Made by a program: the position numbers and the translations under genes
Notes under the pieces: model-generated
Database searches by the model: none
What the model saw: only the letters and a program-made list of their open reading frames with translations
What the model was told of the DNA's origin: nothing
Source of the DNA: Antedon mediterranea
Taxonomy: Eukaryota > Echinodermata > Crinoidea > Comatulida > Antedonidae
Length of the DNA: 64,000 nt
Direction of reading: 5' to 3'
Assembly (NCBI RefSeq): GCF_964355755.1
Contig: NC_092672.1
Span: 2,356,001-2,420,000 of the forward strand
Shown: positions 61,429 to 64,000 of the stretch, piece by piece
Layout of the letters: each line of letters begins with the position of its first letter
Numbering within the stretch: position 1 is the first letter of the stretch

Positions 61429-64000
61429 TATGGAATATGATAGACTTCCGTGATCGTGTAGACATTGTGCAATAAGGAAGTGCGAGACGGTCATGTTATA
61501 AGCACAGATGAATAATGTTGATCTCAAACGGGAGTGGTGCAGTAGCTGCTGCGACATCATCAACAATTCCCGACATTAAATATACAATCCAGTTTTAAGC
61601 CAATAATTATGTAAGTAGACATTTTTTTAATAATATAAACATCAATCCGGCGACAGCAATCCCAAAACTATTTTATTTTAGCGGGCCTCTGACTAGCTAA
61701 TTTAATTTTAAGAAACTGAGTGTGATATGGCCTGTTCCTCAGTTCCCCGTACTTGTATGCAATGACATGTAATCATAAGAAAGAGCCAGAATTGTCACTC
61801 TAGGCCTACTAAAACAAGACACTAAATAATTAATGTTTCAAATTATATAGTAATGAATTTCATGATTAAAATTTAGCTAACAATGAATTTTCGGGTTTCT
61901 TTCTCTTTTGCTACTTAATTACATTCTTGTTAACATAAGTTTATAATCTTATCAAAAATTAAATAAAATTCATCACGAGCTGAGATAAGTTTATAATCTT
62001 ATCAAAAATTAAATAAAATTCATCACGAGCTAAGATAATACATTAGCTGGGTGTATACATGTAGAGGTCTAAATCAAATGAGAATTCCCATTTTTACAAA
62101 CAACATATCGAAATAAAATTCTCATCGTGACAGTCTTAACACCGAGGTATAAAAATAGATGGTGTAAAGAAACAATATCTAACACTACAAAATGTTTATT
62201 AATACTCTAATATGAGTGGATATATGGATGGCACTCGTGACACAGTCTTAGTTACTACCTAAAAGTCGGTAGGAATATTTTAAGTCAAAAGTCTCACCAT
62301 AAGTGGCACGTTTCATAATCAATTCGTTTTCATCAGACATTCCACATAATGGTAGTTGCTTATGGTATCACTGTGTAGGCCTAAGATTCAACATTTAGTC
62401 CCGCGAAAGATAGTCAATGCATAAAGTCATATGTTCACAAACAGCACCAAAACTTCAAATAAACATCATCGGATCAAACACACCTCCGTTAAGCGCGCAG
62501 ACACTTTACATCGTATGCCCCTTTATCAATAATACCCAGAGAGGGTTATAGAGTTTGGTATCAGAATCATGTAATTTGATGTTCTGTAAAAGTTTTTCTC
62601 GATCCATAATCCCGATATCATACGGTTACCATGATGATTGTGCATCAATGTCAAAAACATGAAATATTTTTATAAAAAAACTGTATTTATGTAGTGATAG
62701 ACATCAGGCCATTCATCTTGAATGTTACATTATTCAGCATATCGTTGTTTTCTAAAGTACAGGAATTGTCCTAAATTCAAAAATTCTATTTTTCAGAAAG
62801 GAAGATAAAAACTGAATTGACAATATGGCGACAGGTAATAAACATAAATGGTGTTTTTGTATTGCATTGAGAAGAACAATTTTAAAATGTTTTTTCTAAT
62901 CTTCTCTTTTTCCCACTTTTTAATTTTTTTAGAAATAGATTTTAATGTGGACTTAGTGAACTTTTCAGAATGGTATGATAAAAACAACCTCGTAAGACAG
63001 CTAAAGGTTTTATACCACGATTTAATTTCAGTAGCAGACATAGACAAAGCCAACACAACGATAGATCTACTGGATGCATTGAGGAAAACAGGACGTTTAA
63101 GCCGAGGCAATCTGGAGTTACTTTATGAAACGATAAAAATAACACAAACGTTTGGAGCTATCAAAGTTTTTCAACAATCTTTCTTCGAAGTTCAAGAAAT
63201 ACAAATTATTAATTTCACCCCATATCGACACTGGATTGCAGATTTTGGAAACGAACTACGAAAGGCTGCTGTTAAGAAAATTGATGCACTCTTCAACAAT
63301 CCTTTAAAGAATTATGAAGACTCGTGGAGTATGATTATAGACTTGGAACAAAGACAAATACTTTGTGAAGAAAGAAAAGAAGGGTTTATTAACATTCTTA
63401 ACAGAATTGGACTGGCATCAACGATGAAATGCCTGGCACAAGGTATGTAACAGGAACGTGTTAGCAAACAAATAATTAATTGGAGAAGATTATAAAAATA
63501 GCCTATAATATGTGTAAAACATTCACTACGTAACAATTATTGTATATTTGTATTTTTTCTTGTTTGTTATTTAACAGAGGAAGTGCCGAGAAGTAGTAGT
63601 AGTGACACAAGAATGCAAACAGAGGAAGGTAACTATAGTTATACTGTTATGTAGGACATTAGAGTCAAAATGATTTTATTGGTGAAATCAAACTAGAGAA
63701 ATTAGTAATAGATTGATAAATTAAATGAAATAAAATTAGTGATTTGAAATGTAATTATGGAAAGCGAAATAAACCCAAAATAATTCAATTTACCAATTCA
63801 TTTTTTAAACTCAAACCATAATGTTGTGCAGTTCAACAAAATCTCAATTCACTTTTAACATCCGGTGACGTCCTAGGCAACAAAAGGTAAATTAAATGTT
63901 AAGAAGGCAAACTACGCATACAATAACCCTTCTTCTATTCCTTATGTTATAATAATGTTTTATCATCAGTATTCTTTAAAGTTAAAACAATATGCATACC
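61429..64000. repeat. Tract nearly identical to 10309-12880
   Basis: Constant offset of 51120 and one internal mismatch seen. Runs into the window end. Confidence 0.9.
62825..64000 (+). CDS. NLR gene C, 5' part (cut by window end)
   Basis: Exons 62825-62834, 62933-63442 and 63578-63628 are base-for-base copies of the first three coding exons of gene A, with the same phase-1 splice sites. They encode Met-Ala-Thr, the two DED-like domains and the Ser-rich linker (190 residues so far, identical to gene A). The NACHT/LRR exon would lie about 870 bp beyond exon 3, outside the window, so its state is unknown. Upstream it has its own copy of the intergenic block, which supports a real third locus rather than a stray fragment, although an assembly duplicate cannot be excluded. 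Confidence 0.85.

Overview
The window is nuclear DNA of an animal with split genes: AT-rich, consensus GT/AG introns, and very many short TIR transposons. Expanded NLR-type immune receptors, an FHAD1-like gene, a Ty3/gypsy element and a RAG1-like transposon together suggest a marine invertebrate deuterostome, most likely an echinoderm. This is inferred from gene content; no species marker was recognised.

Layout. (1) 1-11.7 kb: a decayed coding relic (0.3-1.1 kb), a duplicated intergenic block (3.2-5.0 kb), a LINE remnant (5.4-6.05 kb), a 3.5-kb TIR element with an internal ~150-bp satellite (6.06-9.56 kb), then the 5' region of gene A. (2) 11.7-18.8 kb, + strand: NLR gene A (four exons, 889 aa, tandem DED-like domains, NACHT, LRR), its 3' block, and the relic of another NLR 3' end. 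(3) 19-24 kb: a repeated exon-like module, small MITEs, and the first exons of an FHAD1-like gene on the minus strand. (4) 24-33.6 kb: nested or adjacent TIR/foldback elements and tandem arrays. (5) 33.6-45.0 kb: a Ty3/gypsy element with identical 121-bp LTRs and a 5-bp target duplication. It is interrupted by a 5.7-kb DNA transposon with a complete ten-exon gene on the minus strand (956 aa, RAG1 N-terminal-like zinc/RING region plus a RAG1/Chapaev-type DDE core) and by a 1.25-kb Harbinger-like MITE. (6) 45-50 kb: further TIR elements. (7) 50.6-57.2 kb: NLR gene B (five exons, 872 aa) with its 3' block. (8) 57.2-64 kb: a second copy of the intergenic block and the first three exons of NLR gene C, cut by the window end.

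The repeating unit is NLR gene, 3' block, intergenic block, next NLR gene, so this is a tandem NLR cluster. Genes A and C share a ~2.6-kb tract with two mismatches seen by eye, while their flanks are clearly diverged, suggesting gene conversion, very recent duplication, or an assembly artefact. The most notable system is the RAG1-like transposon: its gene model splices in frame without stops, it has a 4-bp target duplication, and its two ends are asymmetric in a way that recalls V(D)J 12/23 signals. All splice models and similarity statements were made by eye from the sequence and from memory of protein families; no search was run.
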